Positions 1 through 5,543 of a stretch of DNA of 18,317 bases are shown piece by piece (position 1 is the first letter of the stretch; each line of letters opens with the position of its first letter). The notes under the pieces are model-generated. The model saw only the letters and a program-made list of their open reading frames with translations, was not told where the DNA came from and searched no databases. The position numbers and the translations under genes are program-made. This DNA is from Roseburia sp. CAG:303 (GTDB lineage: Bacteria; Bacillota; Clostridia; Lachnospirales; Lachnospiraceae), in assembly GCA_000437755.1 (NCBI GenBank), contig FR900185.1, forward strand, positions 69,472 to 87,788, written 5' to 3'.

Positions 1-974
1 TTCCCATCCATTATCTTTTTCTCCAGTCCGGAAAGTTTCTCTGCCGAAGTAATTCTTACTGCCGATTTCAGTGGTGCGAACTCCGGTTCTTTTTCTTCCG
101 TCGTTTCGGAAAATCTGTGCAGCAGTGACTTAAAACCAAGTTTTCTTATCATCTGGCGGGATTCTTCGTTATACATCTGTTCAATATCGCATTGTTCCAA
201 ATCCGGTTCAACCGGGGAATTCACATTGATCGTTGCCAGAATTTTACTCAGTTTTGCATCTTCCTCTCCTGCAATCAATGCATTCTGCACTCTCGCCGGT
301 TTTACACTATCAATATTCTGATAGATATTCTCTATTGTTCCATATTCCTGAATCAGCTTTGATGCCGTTTTCTCGCCTATGCTTCTGACACCCGGAATAT
401 TATCCGCCGTATCTCCCATAAGACCTTTCATATCAATAAAAGCTTTTGGAGTAACACCATATTTTTCCTGAACATCAGCGGCATAATAATTTTCAATCTC
501 TGTTCCGCCCTTTTTCGTCTTTGGAATCCGGATCAACACGTGCTTTTCTGCGAGCTGCAGTAAATCCCTGTCACCAGAAACAATTACCACATCGTAATCC
601 TTCTCCCTTGCCTGTCTGGCAACTGTTCCCAGAATATCATCTGCTTCATATCCTTCTTTTGTCATAACCGTAATATGCATGGTTTTCAGCACTTCCTGGA
701 TGAGCGGCACCTGCTCATGCAGTTCCTGCGGCATAGGCTTTCTCGTTCCCTTATATGCCTCATACATCTTATGGCGGAATGTCGGTGCTTTTACATCAAA
801 TGCGACAAACAGCCCGTCTGGCTTCTCTTCTTCCAGAATTTTAAACATAATATTCAGAAAGCCATATACTGCATTTGTATGGAGTCCATCCACATTCGTT
901 AAATCCGGCACCCCAAAAAAAGCTCTGGTCAGTATACTATGACCATCAATTAAAACTATTTTTTTCTTTGACAT
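1..974 (-). CDS. polA: DNA polymerase I, N-terminal part (5'-3' exonuclease domain), cut by window edge
   Basis: This reading frame starts at the ATG at 974 and runs open to the left window edge, giving 324 residues. The protein opens with KKKIVLIDGHSILTRAFFG, typical of the 5'-3' exonuclease (flap endonuclease-like) domain of Pol I. It also has the acidic metal-site stretches EADDILG and VSGDRDLLQL, and the helix-hairpin-helix segment with GDTADNIPGV. This domain removes RNA primers and damaged DNA in replication and repair. The polymerase domain would lie outside the window, so a stand-alone exonuclease cannot be excluded, but the run continuing past the exonuclease core favours full PolA. 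The gene follows the zinc-finger gene with a 19-base gap. Its nearest purine-rich site (GGAAGG) lies rather far upstream, about 14 bases, so translation may depend partly on the upstream gene. Confidence 0.93.
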   Translation of the reverse strand, partial: MSKKKIVLIDGHSILTRAFFGVPDLTNVDGLHTNAVYGFLNIMFKILEEEKPDGLFVAFDVKAPTFRHKMYEAYKGTRKPMPQELHEQVPLIQEVLKTMHITVMTKEGYEADDILGTVARQAREKDYDVVIVSGDRDLLQLAEKHVLIRIPKTKKGGTEIENYYAADVQEKYGVTPKAFIDMKGLMGDTADNIPGVRSIGEKTASKLIQEYGTIENIYQNIDSVKPARVQNALIAGEEDAKLSKILATINVNSPVEPDLEQCDIEQMYNEESRQMIRKLGFKSLLHRFSETTEEKEPEFAPLKSAVRITSAEKLSGLEKKIMDG

Positions 975-993
975 AAATAAAACCCAAACCTTC

Positions 994-1323
994 CTATGAT
1001 AAAATAAACAGCAGCAGATAGATTGCCGACAGTACAGCCACCGCTTCCGCCAGCACGAACAGGAATGTCTTCCAGAACAGATATCTGCAAAATCTTTTCT
1101 TCTTATTAAGTTCTTCCTGTATATGACATTCCAGTTTTTTTGAAAGATTAAACGATGTCTGGCTGTCATCTTTTAATACATATGCCATAAGGAAATTAAT
1201 TTCCAGTTCTTCATGACAGTCTTCACAACTGCGATAATGCGCAATAAACTCATCAAGTCTGGAATAGTCCATATCACGTTCAATAAACGCCTGTATATGT
1301 TTATCAAATTCCTGACAATTCAT
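994..1323 (-). CDS. Small membrane-anchored zinc-finger protein (anti-sigma-like ZAS/zf-HC2 type)
   Basis: A 109-residue protein. Residues about 1-50 carry an H-x3-C-x2-C pattern (HYRSCEDCHEEL) after a helical N-terminus with an early Cys, as in the zinc-binding anti-sigma domain of zf-HC2/RsrA-type proteins. A basic stretch (KKKRFCR) is followed by one hydrophobic segment, residues about 86-108, at the very C-terminus, predicting a single membrane pass with the zinc finger in the cytoplasm. There is no sensor domain outside and no sigma factor gene beside it, so an anti-sigma role is only a family-level guess. An AGGAGGG ribosome site lies just upstream of the ATG, and a promoter is seen at 1353-1381. 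The gene is immediately upstream of polA and probably cotranscribed with it. Confidence 0.7.
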   Translation of the reverse strand: MNCQEFDKHIQAFIERDMDYSRLDEFIAHYRSCEDCHEELEINFLMAYVLKDDSQTSFNLSKKLECHIQEELNKKKRFCRYLFWKTFLFVLAEAVAVLSAIYLLLFILS

Positions 1324-1352
1324 TTCCCATCCCTCCTTGTATGCTGTGTTAT

Positions 1353-1381
1353 ATTATACACCATTTGCCGGATGATACCAA
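1353..1381 (-). promoter_or_regulatory. Promoter for zinc-finger gene and polA
   Basis: On the minus strand TTGGTA (1381-1376) lies 17 bases before TATAAT (1358-1353), about 30 bases upstream of the start codon at 1323. The -10 matches the vegetative sigma consensus perfectly; the -35 matches 4 of 6. Confidence 0.6.
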
Positions 1382-1395
1382 CAAATTTTTAAAAA

Positions 1396-1432
1396 AAATA
1401 TCTGAGCACCGTATTCAATGCTCAGATATTTT
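1396..1432 (-). terminator. Rho-independent terminator after the tRNA-Leu pair
   Basis: The arms AATATCTGAGCA and TGCTCAGATATT (about 1397-1408 and 1419-1430) pair around a 10-base loop. On the minus strand the stem is followed by a long T run (complement of 1391-1398). It ends the tRNA transcript before the zinc-finger gene promoter. Confidence 0.85.
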
Positions 1433-1461
1433 TCGGGTTGGGCTGATTATTCAAATCAGAG

Positions 1462-1545
1462 TGCGGAAAAAGGGACTTGAACCCTCACGTCGTTGCCAAC
1501 ACTAGATCCTTAGTCTAGCCTGTCTGCCAATTCCAGCATTTCCGC
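1462..1545 (-). tRNA. tRNA-Leu (anticodon AAG), downstream copy
   Basis: An 84-nt class II tRNA: acceptor GCGGAAA pairs with TTTCCGC, the discriminator is A, the T arm holds GGTTCAAGTCC, and there is a long variable arm (GTTGGCAACGAC). The anticodon stem CTAGA/TCTAG closes a 7-base loop CTAAGGA, so positions 34-36 read AAG (leucine, CUU; wider if A34 becomes inosine). CCA is not encoded. It is identical over its full length to the copy at 1583-1666. Confidence 0.93.
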
Positions 1546-1582
1546 ATCTTATGTCGTATATTCCCATCATTCTCATGATGAG

Positions 1583-1666
1583 TGCGGAAAAAGGGACTTG
1601 AACCCTCACGTCGTTGCCAACACTAGATCCTTAGTCTAGCCTGTCTGCCAATTCCAGCATTTCCGC
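1583..1666 (-). tRNA. tRNA-Leu (anticodon AAG), upstream copy
   Basis: Identical in sequence to the copy 121 bases further left, with the same AAG anticodon in loop CTAAGGA. It is the promoter-proximal copy. The 37-base spacer between the two genes holds a small hairpin (CATCAT tctc ATGATG, 1565-1580) that could mark a processing point. CCA is not encoded. Confidence 0.93.
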
Positions 1667-1700
1667 ATCTATTAGGTTGTTGCTCACCAGCAACTCTGAT

Positions 1701-1729
1701 ATAATAACAGATAAATTTATTTTTGTCAA
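1701..1729 (-). promoter_or_regulatory. Strong vegetative promoter of the tRNA-Leu(AAG) pair
   Basis: On the minus strand a perfect TTGACA (1729-1724) is separated by 17 bases from TATTAT (1706-1701). Between it and the first tRNA lies a short hairpin, GTTGCT cacc AGCAAC (about 1679-1694). Confidence 0.85.
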
Positions 1730-1762
1730 CAGCTTTTTTGAATTTTTTTCAAATTATTTTAC

Positions 1763-1791
1763 TTGTTCTTTTTTTCTTTCTGATGTATACT
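1763..1791 (+). promoter_or_regulatory. Promoter of the PGDYG-like gene
   Basis: TTGTTC (1763-1768) lies 17 bases before TATACT (1786-1791), about 30 bases upstream of the ATG at 1824. Confidence 0.55.
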
Positions 1792-1823
1792 ATTTATAAC
1801 TTAAGAGAATCGAGGTGTTTCGT

Positions 1824-2126
1824 ATGAAAAAAAGTTATCAGAGAGCTTCTTTTCTGGTAGAAGCCGAAAAGTATGAACCAGGGAAAGGGATGGAAGATGG
1901 TTTCTGTTTATGGACCGATGTCATTACCAAAGGATGGATATCCACCGACGGATTAATTAAGATTACCCGTCCGGATGGTTCTGTGGTATGCCCTTTCATC
2001 CAGAACAGACGCGGCATGATTTTCATCCGCGAAAATGATTATATTATTTACGAAGAGGGTGGCGAACGACATTGCTGCGGTGGCGATAAATTTCATCTTC
2101 GTTTCCAGGAAACAAATCCTGCCTGA
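1824..2126 (+). CDS. Small PGDYG-like (phage-type) hypothetical protein
   Basis: A 100-residue protein. The ATG at 1824 is preferred over an in-frame GTG at 1815 because that GTG lies inside the GAGGTG ribosome site, which is spaced correctly for 1824. The protein begins KKSYQRASFLVEAEKY and ends in a segment with ENDYIIYEEGGERHCCGGDKF. This layout resembles small phage and bacterial proteins with a C-terminal PGDYG module (V-x-A-x-x-Y near the start, then x-x-DYII-x-x-x-x-GE-x-x-x-x-x-x-x-F). The canonical PGDYG residues are only partly kept (ENDYI), so the assignment is an inference. No signal peptide or membrane segment is seen. It is a single-gene unit with its own promoter and terminator between tRNA-Leu genes, which would fit a remnant of an integrated element. 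Function unknown. Confidence 0.6.
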   Translation: MKKSYQRASFLVEAEKYEPGKGMEDGFCLWTDVITKGWISTDGLIKITRPDGSVVCPFIQNRRGMIFIRENDYIIYEEGGERHCCGGDKFHLRFQETNPA

Positions 2127-2155
2127 TTTTACAAACAAATCCTGCCTGATTTTAC
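2110..2155 (+). repeat. Perfect 23-bp tandem duplication across a stop codon
   Basis: Bases 2110-2132 are repeated exactly at 2133-2155 with no gap. The TGA stop of the PGDYG-like gene (2124-2126) lies in the first copy. Loss of either copy would leave the protein unchanged. Confidence 0.95.
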
Positions 2156-2168
2156 AGCATTATCCACC

Positions 2169-2214
2169 AACCGGAATATTTGGTTTTACCAGAAATATTC
2201 CGGTTTTTTATTTT
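2169..2214 (+). terminator. Rho-independent terminator of the PGDYG-like gene
   Basis: Perfect 13-bp arms AACCGGAATATTT (2169-2181) and AAATATTCCGGTT (2193-2205) enclose an 11-base loop and are followed by a T-rich run. Confidence 0.9.
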
Positions 2215-2236
2215 TTTCATTTTTTTGAAAAAAGTG

Positions 2237-2265
2237 CTTGCATTTTTATTTTTTTATGCTATAAT
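2237..2265 (+). promoter_or_regulatory. Promoter of tRNA-Leu(CAG)
   Basis: A perfect TATAAT (2260-2265) is preceded by TTGCAT (2238-2243) at 16 bases, or CTTGCA at 17. It lies about 32 bases before the tRNA 5' end. Confidence 0.7.
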
Positions 2266-2297
2266 ACATTATGTGCTAAGGCACAGGAACAAAATAA

Positions 2298-2382
2298 GCA
2301 GTTGTGGCGGAATTGGCATACGCGCTAGATTCAGGTTCTAGTCCACATTTCGTGGGTTCGGGTTCAAGTCCCGTCAACTGCA
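2298..2382 (+). tRNA. tRNA-Leu (anticodon CAG)
   Basis: An 85-nt class II tRNA: acceptor GCAGTTG pairs with CAACTGC, the discriminator is A, the D region is GGCGGAATTGGCATACGC, and the T arm holds GGTTCAAGTCC. The anticodon stem CTAGA/TCTAG closes loop TTCAGGT, so the anticodon is CAG (codon CUG). CCA is not encoded. It is a single-gene unit with its own promoter and terminator. Confidence 0.93.
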
Positions 2383-2389
2383 TATCCGG

Positions 2390-2417
2390 AAGAAGAGGTT
2401 TTACCTCTTCTTTTTTT
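2390..2417 (+). terminator. Terminator of tRNA-Leu(CAG)
   Basis: Arms AAGAAGAGGT and ACCTCTTCTT enclose a 3-base loop and run into a T tract (2411-2417), starting 8 bases after the tRNA. Confidence 0.85.
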
Positions 2418-2428
2418 GTACAAGTCAA

Positions 2429-2458
2429 AAAAGAGAAAGCAGAGATGCTTTCTCTTTT
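2429..2458 (-). terminator. Terminator of the toxin-antitoxin unit
   Basis: Perfect 13-bp arms (2429-2441 and 2446-2458) enclose a GAGA/TCTC tetraloop, with A/T runs on both sides. It lies just beyond the minus-strand stop at 2465 and converges with the tRNA terminator. Confidence 0.8.
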
Positions 2459-2464
2459 ATATTA

Positions 2465-3481
2465 TTATTCCGAATTTAAGCCCATTTCATTATTTTGATC
2501 ATGGCTGGACCAAATCAATTCCCTTTTATAAGGAAGGTCTGCAACTTCCTGAATAAGTGTATAACATGTTCTTTCAAAATGTGGTTTCAATATCATATAT
2601 TCGGACACAGGCCTAAATTTTAAATTATTAATATAATACGAAACCAGTTTTTTCACATCTGCTTCCGACTCACTTTTCACATCTGCACCCTGCCCGTCGT
2701 AATCCATATCATAATCTTTGCTGTATATTACCCCATTATTTACCGGTTCATCTTTCTTTCCGATTCCAGAATTGTCCGCCGCAAATAAATATACATATTT
2801 GCAGCCTGTCAATTCTGATATTTTCAGGATATGGGGAACTATTATTTCCCAGAAAACATATACTCCAAGTTTAAAACTTATATCAATATCCGGTTTATAG
2901 TCCGCTGTTTTACACAAAAATTTAATATCAATAGCCGGATAGGTTTCCTGGACATTTTTAACAAACTCACTGTCACCAGTCTGACTTGCAGCTTCTTCAC
3001 ATTCTTCCTTTATTTCCGCCTGTTCCTGTGCATACGCAATCAATGCAGTTGCTCTGTCTGAATCTTTAATTTTTTCATCAAACATTGCATATGCATTACC
3101 CAGCAGCTCATATGCTGCATCCTTCTCTTCCTGCTCTAACCCCTCTAAATCACTCTGCCTTATGGCTTTTACCAAACCATCCACACATTTCTGTTCTATC
3201 ATAGACATTTTGATTGTATTCAGCTCTTTGAATAAAATGCCACAATTAAGCGCGTAATAAAATACAATTTTTCTGGTTTTCTTTTCCCTGACCAGAAAAA
3301 CCCTTGTATCATTATTACTGTCATCAACCCATGCTTTCTTATTAAGATATTCTGCAATTACATTGCCACATTTTGCCTGTAAAAACGCCTTGATATCTTC
3401 CCTGTTTGAATCATACATCCGCAAACTTTCAACAATCAAATTTTCAGAAAGATATTTCTTTTGTTCACTAATAGAATCCAT
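2465..3481 (-). CDS. GNAT-like protein, putative toxin of a Panacea toxin-antitoxin pair
   Basis: A 338-residue soluble protein with no signal or membrane segment. The C-terminal half has features of GNAT-fold acetyltransferase-like proteins that accompany SocA/Panacea (DUF4065) genes: PAIDIKFLC, KLGVYVFWEIIVPHI (about 204-218), GCKYVYLFAAD (226-236), then LVSYYINNLKFRP (279-291) and ILKPHFERTCYTLIQEV. Residues 60-85 may form the first beta strands, and 110-180 is a mostly helical acidic insert. The usual acetyl-CoA loop Q/R-x-x-G-x-G/A is not seen. A further Asp/Ser/Lys-rich insert sits at about 238-275. It lies 46 bases after the Panacea-domain gene in the same direction, the common antitoxin-first order. 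The toxin role and target are inferred from this pairing. A GTP/NTP-transfer or phage-defence role cannot be excluded. Confidence 0.6.
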   Translation of the reverse strand: MDSISEQKKYLSENLIVESLRMYDSNREDIKAFLQAKCGNVIAEYLNKKAWVDDSNNDTRVFLVREKKTRKIVFYYALNCGILFKELNTIKMSMIEQKCVDGLVKAIRQSDLEGLEQEEKDAAYELLGNAYAMFDEKIKDSDRATALIAYAQEQAEIKEECEEAASQTGDSEFVKNVQETYPAIDIKFLCKTADYKPDIDISFKLGVYVFWEIIVPHILKISELTGCKYVYLFAADNSGIGKKDEPVNNGVIYSKDYDMDYDGQGADVKSESEADVKKLVSYYINNLKFRPVSEYMILKPHFERTCYTLIQEVADLPYKRELIWSSHDQNNEMGLNSE

Positions 3482-3527
3482 ACGTCACTCTCCCAAACTC
3501 AAAATTCTTTTGTTTACAACCACCAAT

Positions 3528-3992
3528 TCAAGCCAATACTACACCTTTTCTTCTAAGCATTTCCCGTTTTGCATCTACTTTCATTGCCTGCAGACTTAAT
3601 TTCCGGTCTCCATTTTCATTAGGTGCAAGTCCTTTTCTTGCCTGTCTCCAGGAAAATTCCTCATGGGATAACGTACTTAAGTCCCACGCATCAAACAAAT
3701 CATATCGTTGAAATACTGAAGATAACAATTTTTTTTCCTCTTTTGTAAGTTTTACGTCAACTTTTTCAAACATATGGCTATGCTTTTTATACTCATTTCT
3801 TACGCATCTAAGCACAGGACCGAATTTCCATGCTTCAAATGATTCCTCGAACAGAGGATTATCTGTATCCATCAATGATTCCCTCTGTGAAAAATACATC
3901 ATTTTATGCATCTTCATTTCATCCATACCACAGCCATGCCTTCGAACATTTAATCCATTCAGATATTTTGCAACAGCTAAAGTTTTGCTCAT
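3528..3992 (-). CDS. Panacea/SocA-like domain (DUF4065) antitoxin
   Basis: A 154-residue protein. The N-terminal helix AVAKYLNGLN is followed by MKMHKMMYFSQRESL (about 26-40), then LFEESFEAWKFGPVLRCVRNEY (47-68). These match the core of the Panacea domain (KLxKLLYF, then FeAWxxGPVxxxVyxxY). The LS-x-x-E-x-SWRQAR segment near 107-118 is also typical. Panacea is a promiscuous antitoxin domain that neutralises unrelated toxins by direct binding, so the neighbouring downstream gene is the expected partner. No separate DNA-binding domain is visible, so autoregulation cannot be predicted from the sequence. The ATG at 3992 is supported by an AGGAGGAT site and a promoter at 4020-4048. Confidence 0.82.
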   Translation of the reverse strand: MSKTLAVAKYLNGLNVRRHGCGMDEMKMHKMMYFSQRESLMDTDNPLFEESFEAWKFGPVLRCVRNEYKKHSHMFEKVDVKLTKEEKKLLSSVFQRYDLFDAWDLSTLSHEEFSWRQARKGLAPNENGDRKLSLQAMKVDAKREMLRRKGVVLA

Positions 3993-4019
3993 ATATAATC
4001 CTCCTTCCTACTTTAATTT

Positions 4020-4048
4020 ATTATACTTCTTTTCCAAAGATTTGACCA
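4020..4048 (-). promoter_or_regulatory. Promoter of the toxin-antitoxin unit
   Basis: On the minus strand TGGTCA (4048-4043) lies 17 bases before a perfect TATAAT (4025-4020), 28 bases upstream of the antitoxin ATG. The flanks are very AT-rich. Confidence 0.6.
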
Positions 4049-4114
4049 TATATATTTTATTATATTTTTACTTAATGATGTCATATTATATCCGCATTTT
4101 ATACAAATATTCGC

Positions 4115-4143
4115 AAAAGGGCAGTCCCGCCGGAACTGCCCTT
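4115..4143 (-). terminator. Terminator of the infC-rpmI-rplT operon
   Basis: Arms AAGGGCAGT (4117-4125) and ACTGCCCTT (4135-4143) enclose a GC-rich loop. A short T run follows on the minus strand. It lies 20 bases past the rplT stop. Confidence 0.75.
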
Positions 4144-4163
4144 CTCAAATCTGTTTTATAAAA

Positions 4164-4520
4164 TTAAGCTAATTTGCTCTTTGCTGTTTCAGCAAGTTTT
4201 GCAAATCCTGCAGCATCATTTACTGCCATCTCAGCGAGCATCTTTCTGTTCATTTCGATGCCTGCTAATTTTAAGCCATACATGAATTTGCTGTATGAAA
4301 GTCCGTTCATTCTTGCAGCCGCATTAATTCTTGCAATCCATAATGTTCTGAACTGTCTCTTTCTTTCTTTTCTTCCTGCGTATGAGCTTGTTAATGCTCT
4401 CATTACTGACTGCTTAGCAACTCTGTACTGCTTTGATCTGGCTCCTCTATATCCTTTAGCGAGCTTTAAAACTCTGTTATGTTTCTTCTTAGCGTTTAAT
4501 CCGCCCTTAACTCTTGCCAT
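4164..4520 (-). CDS. rplT: 50S ribosomal protein L20
   Basis: A 118-residue protein of standard length, beginning ARVKGGLNAKKKHNRVLKLA and continuing with GYRGARSKQYRVAKQSVMRA and YAGRKERKRQFRTLWIARIN, hallmark L20 sequence. The basic N-terminal extension binds 23S rRNA early in large-subunit assembly. The C-terminal globular half is the part that, in other bacteria, also binds the operon leader mRNA to repress expression. It is the last gene of infC-rpmI-rplT, 33 bases after rpmI, with a good GGAGG site. Given the L20-type leader at 5350-5460, this protein is the likely feedback regulator of the operon. Confidence 0.98.
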   Translation of the reverse strand: MARVKGGLNAKKKHNRVLKLAKGYRGARSKQYRVAKQSVMRALTSSYAGRKERKRQFRTLWIARINAAARMNGLSYSKFMYGLKLAGIEMNRKMLAEMAVNDAAGFAKLAETAKSKLA

Positions 4521-4553
4521 GTTACTTTCCTCCTAAATAATCTATCTTAAATC

Positions 4554-4751
4554 TTATAAGTATGGTAAAATCTTCTTCATTGATTTTACATTTGTTGCAT
4601 CAGCGAGTGTAGCCTGTCTTAAGTTTCTCTTTCTCTTTGTAGACTTCTTTGTCAGGATGTGGCTCTTGTAAGCCTTCATTCTCTTTAATTTTCCTGTACC
4701 TGTCTTTTTAAAACGCTTTGCAGCAGCTCTGTTTGTCTTTAACTTTGGCAT
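4554..4751 (-). CDS. rpmI: 50S ribosomal protein L35
   Basis: A 65-residue, highly basic protein beginning PKLKTNRAAAKRFKKTGTGK and ending MKKILPYL, typical of L35 in length and sequence. It is a small 23S rRNA-binding protein of the large subunit. It is the middle gene of the infC-rpmI-rplT operon and has an AAGGAGG site just before its ATG. Confidence 0.97.
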   Translation of the reverse strand: MPKLKTNRAAAKRFKKTGTGKLKRMKAYKSHILTKKSTKRKRNLRQATLADATNVKSMKKILPYL

Positions 4752-4815
4752 TATTTGTTCCTCCTTAAAAAACTTACTTTCCTGTACATCTTGTGCCAGT
4801 TTTGTTTTATTTTAA

Positions 4816-5322
4816 CTATTTCTTTTCAGTTAAAACCATCATAATACTTTTTCCTTCCAGCTTGGCAGGCTTCTCGATAACCGCAATATCTGCAAGTGCT
4901 TCAGCAAAATCATCCAGGATATGCTTACTGCTCTGCATATGTGCCATTTCTCTTCCTCTAAACCGTAAGGTTACTTTCACTTTATCACCCTTTGCAATAA
5001 ATTTCTTTGCCATATTTACCTTGGTATTCAAATCATTTGCTTCGATATTTGGTGAAAGTCGTACTTCCTTAATTTCAACTGTCTTCTGTTTCTTTTTGGC
5101 TTCCTTTTCCTTACGGGCAAGTTCATAACGATACTTACCATAATCAATAATCTTGCATACAGGCGGCTTTGCTGTCGGTGCAATCTTGACCAGGTCAAGT
5201 TCTGCTTCCTTTGCCATCTTAAATGCTTCCTTTGCACTCATAATTCCAAGCTGTTCACCATTTTCTCCAATCAAACGAATCTCTTTATCGCGGATTTGTT
5301 CGTTAATCATTAATTCGCTAAT
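4816..5322 (-). CDS. infC: Translation initiation factor IF-3, probable AUU start
   Basis: IF-3 binds the 30S subunit, prevents premature joining of 50S and checks start-codon and initiator-tRNA pairing. The protein reads ISELMINEQIRDKEIRLIGE, then KPPVCKIIDYGKYRYE, and KVKVTLRFRGREMAH, all standard IF-3 blocks. The frame stays open upstream to a TTG at 5337, but that TTG overlaps the GGAGGTG ribosome site. The codon correctly spaced from it (8 bases) is ATT at 5322, aligned with where IF-3 normally begins, giving 168 residues. AUU starts are known for infC in E. coli and in bacilli, where IF-3 discriminates against its own start codon and so limits its own synthesis. If ATT is not used, the next choice is the ATG at 5310. 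First gene of the operon with rpmI and rplT. Confidence 0.95.
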   Translation of the reverse strand: MSELMINEQIRDKEIRLIGENGEQLGIMSAKEAFKMAKEAELDLVKIAPTAKPPVCKIIDYGKYRYELARKEKEAKKKQKTVEIKEVRLSPNIEANDLNTKVNMAKKFIAKGDKVKVTLRFRGREMAHMQSSKHILDDFAEALADIAVIEKPAKLEGKSIMMVLTEKK

Positions 5323-5349
5323 AGTCGGCACCTCCAATTAATATGAAAT

Positions 5350-5377
5350 AAAAAAGTGGATAGCATAACTATCCACT
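5350..5377 (-). terminator. Leader attenuator terminator upstream of infC
   Basis: On the minus strand arms AGTGGATAG and CTATCCACT (5377-5369 and 5363-5355) enclose a 5-base loop and are followed by TTTTTT (5355-5350). It lies between the promoter and the infC ribosome site, so it acts within the leader. Confidence 0.85.
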
Positions 5378-5484
5378 AAAAGCCTCATACATAACAAAAA
5401 TTAATTATGACTTACTATTAACACCAAACGCCTGATTGCTTTTGGGTGAGAGTGGATAACTCTGCTTTGTTTTTAACCTTGAGT
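5350..5484 (-). promoter_or_regulatory. L20-type leader RNA of the infC operon (attenuation control)
   Basis: The transcribed leader (about 130 bases) contains GTTATCCACT at 5460-5451, whose TATCCACT can pair perfectly over 8 bases with the 5' arm of the attenuator (AGTGGATA, 5377-5370), giving an antiterminator. It is followed by CACCCAAAAGCAATCAGGCG and TTTGGTG, in which CACC/GGTG and nearby bases can form a second hairpin. The arrangement and position fit the Firmicutes L20 leader, in which L20 binding favours termination. The exact family match is inferred. Confidence 0.7.
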
Positions 5485-5513
5485 ATAATACCATAATTAT
5501 TTTTTGTTGTCAA
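5485..5513 (-). promoter_or_regulatory. Promoter of the infC-rpmI-rplT operon
   Basis: On the minus strand a perfect TTGACA (5513-5508) lies 17 bases before TATTAT (5490-5485). It sits about 165 bases upstream of the infC start, leaving room for the regulatory leader. Confidence 0.85.
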
Positions 5514-5543
5514 TACTTTTTTCTACTTTCGTTTCCTGTTTTT

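Noticed and set aside
675..942. Overlapping plus-strand open frames opposite polA
   Set aside because: They lie antisense to a well-supported exonuclease domain, have no ribosome site and encode low-information sequences; they are shadows.
1462..1666. CRISPR-like or mobile repeat, suggested by the 84-bp exact duplication
   Set aside because: Both copies fold as complete class II tRNAs with shared promoter and terminator; they are a tRNA gene duplication, not an array.
2035..2328. Plus-strand frame running from the PGDYG-like gene through the terminator into tRNA-Leu(CAG)
   Set aside because: It crosses a strong terminator, a promoter and a tRNA gene, so it cannot be a real coding region.
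2304..2498. Open frame beginning inside tRNA-Leu(CAG)
   Set aside because: Its N-terminal half is the tRNA itself and it runs through two terminators.
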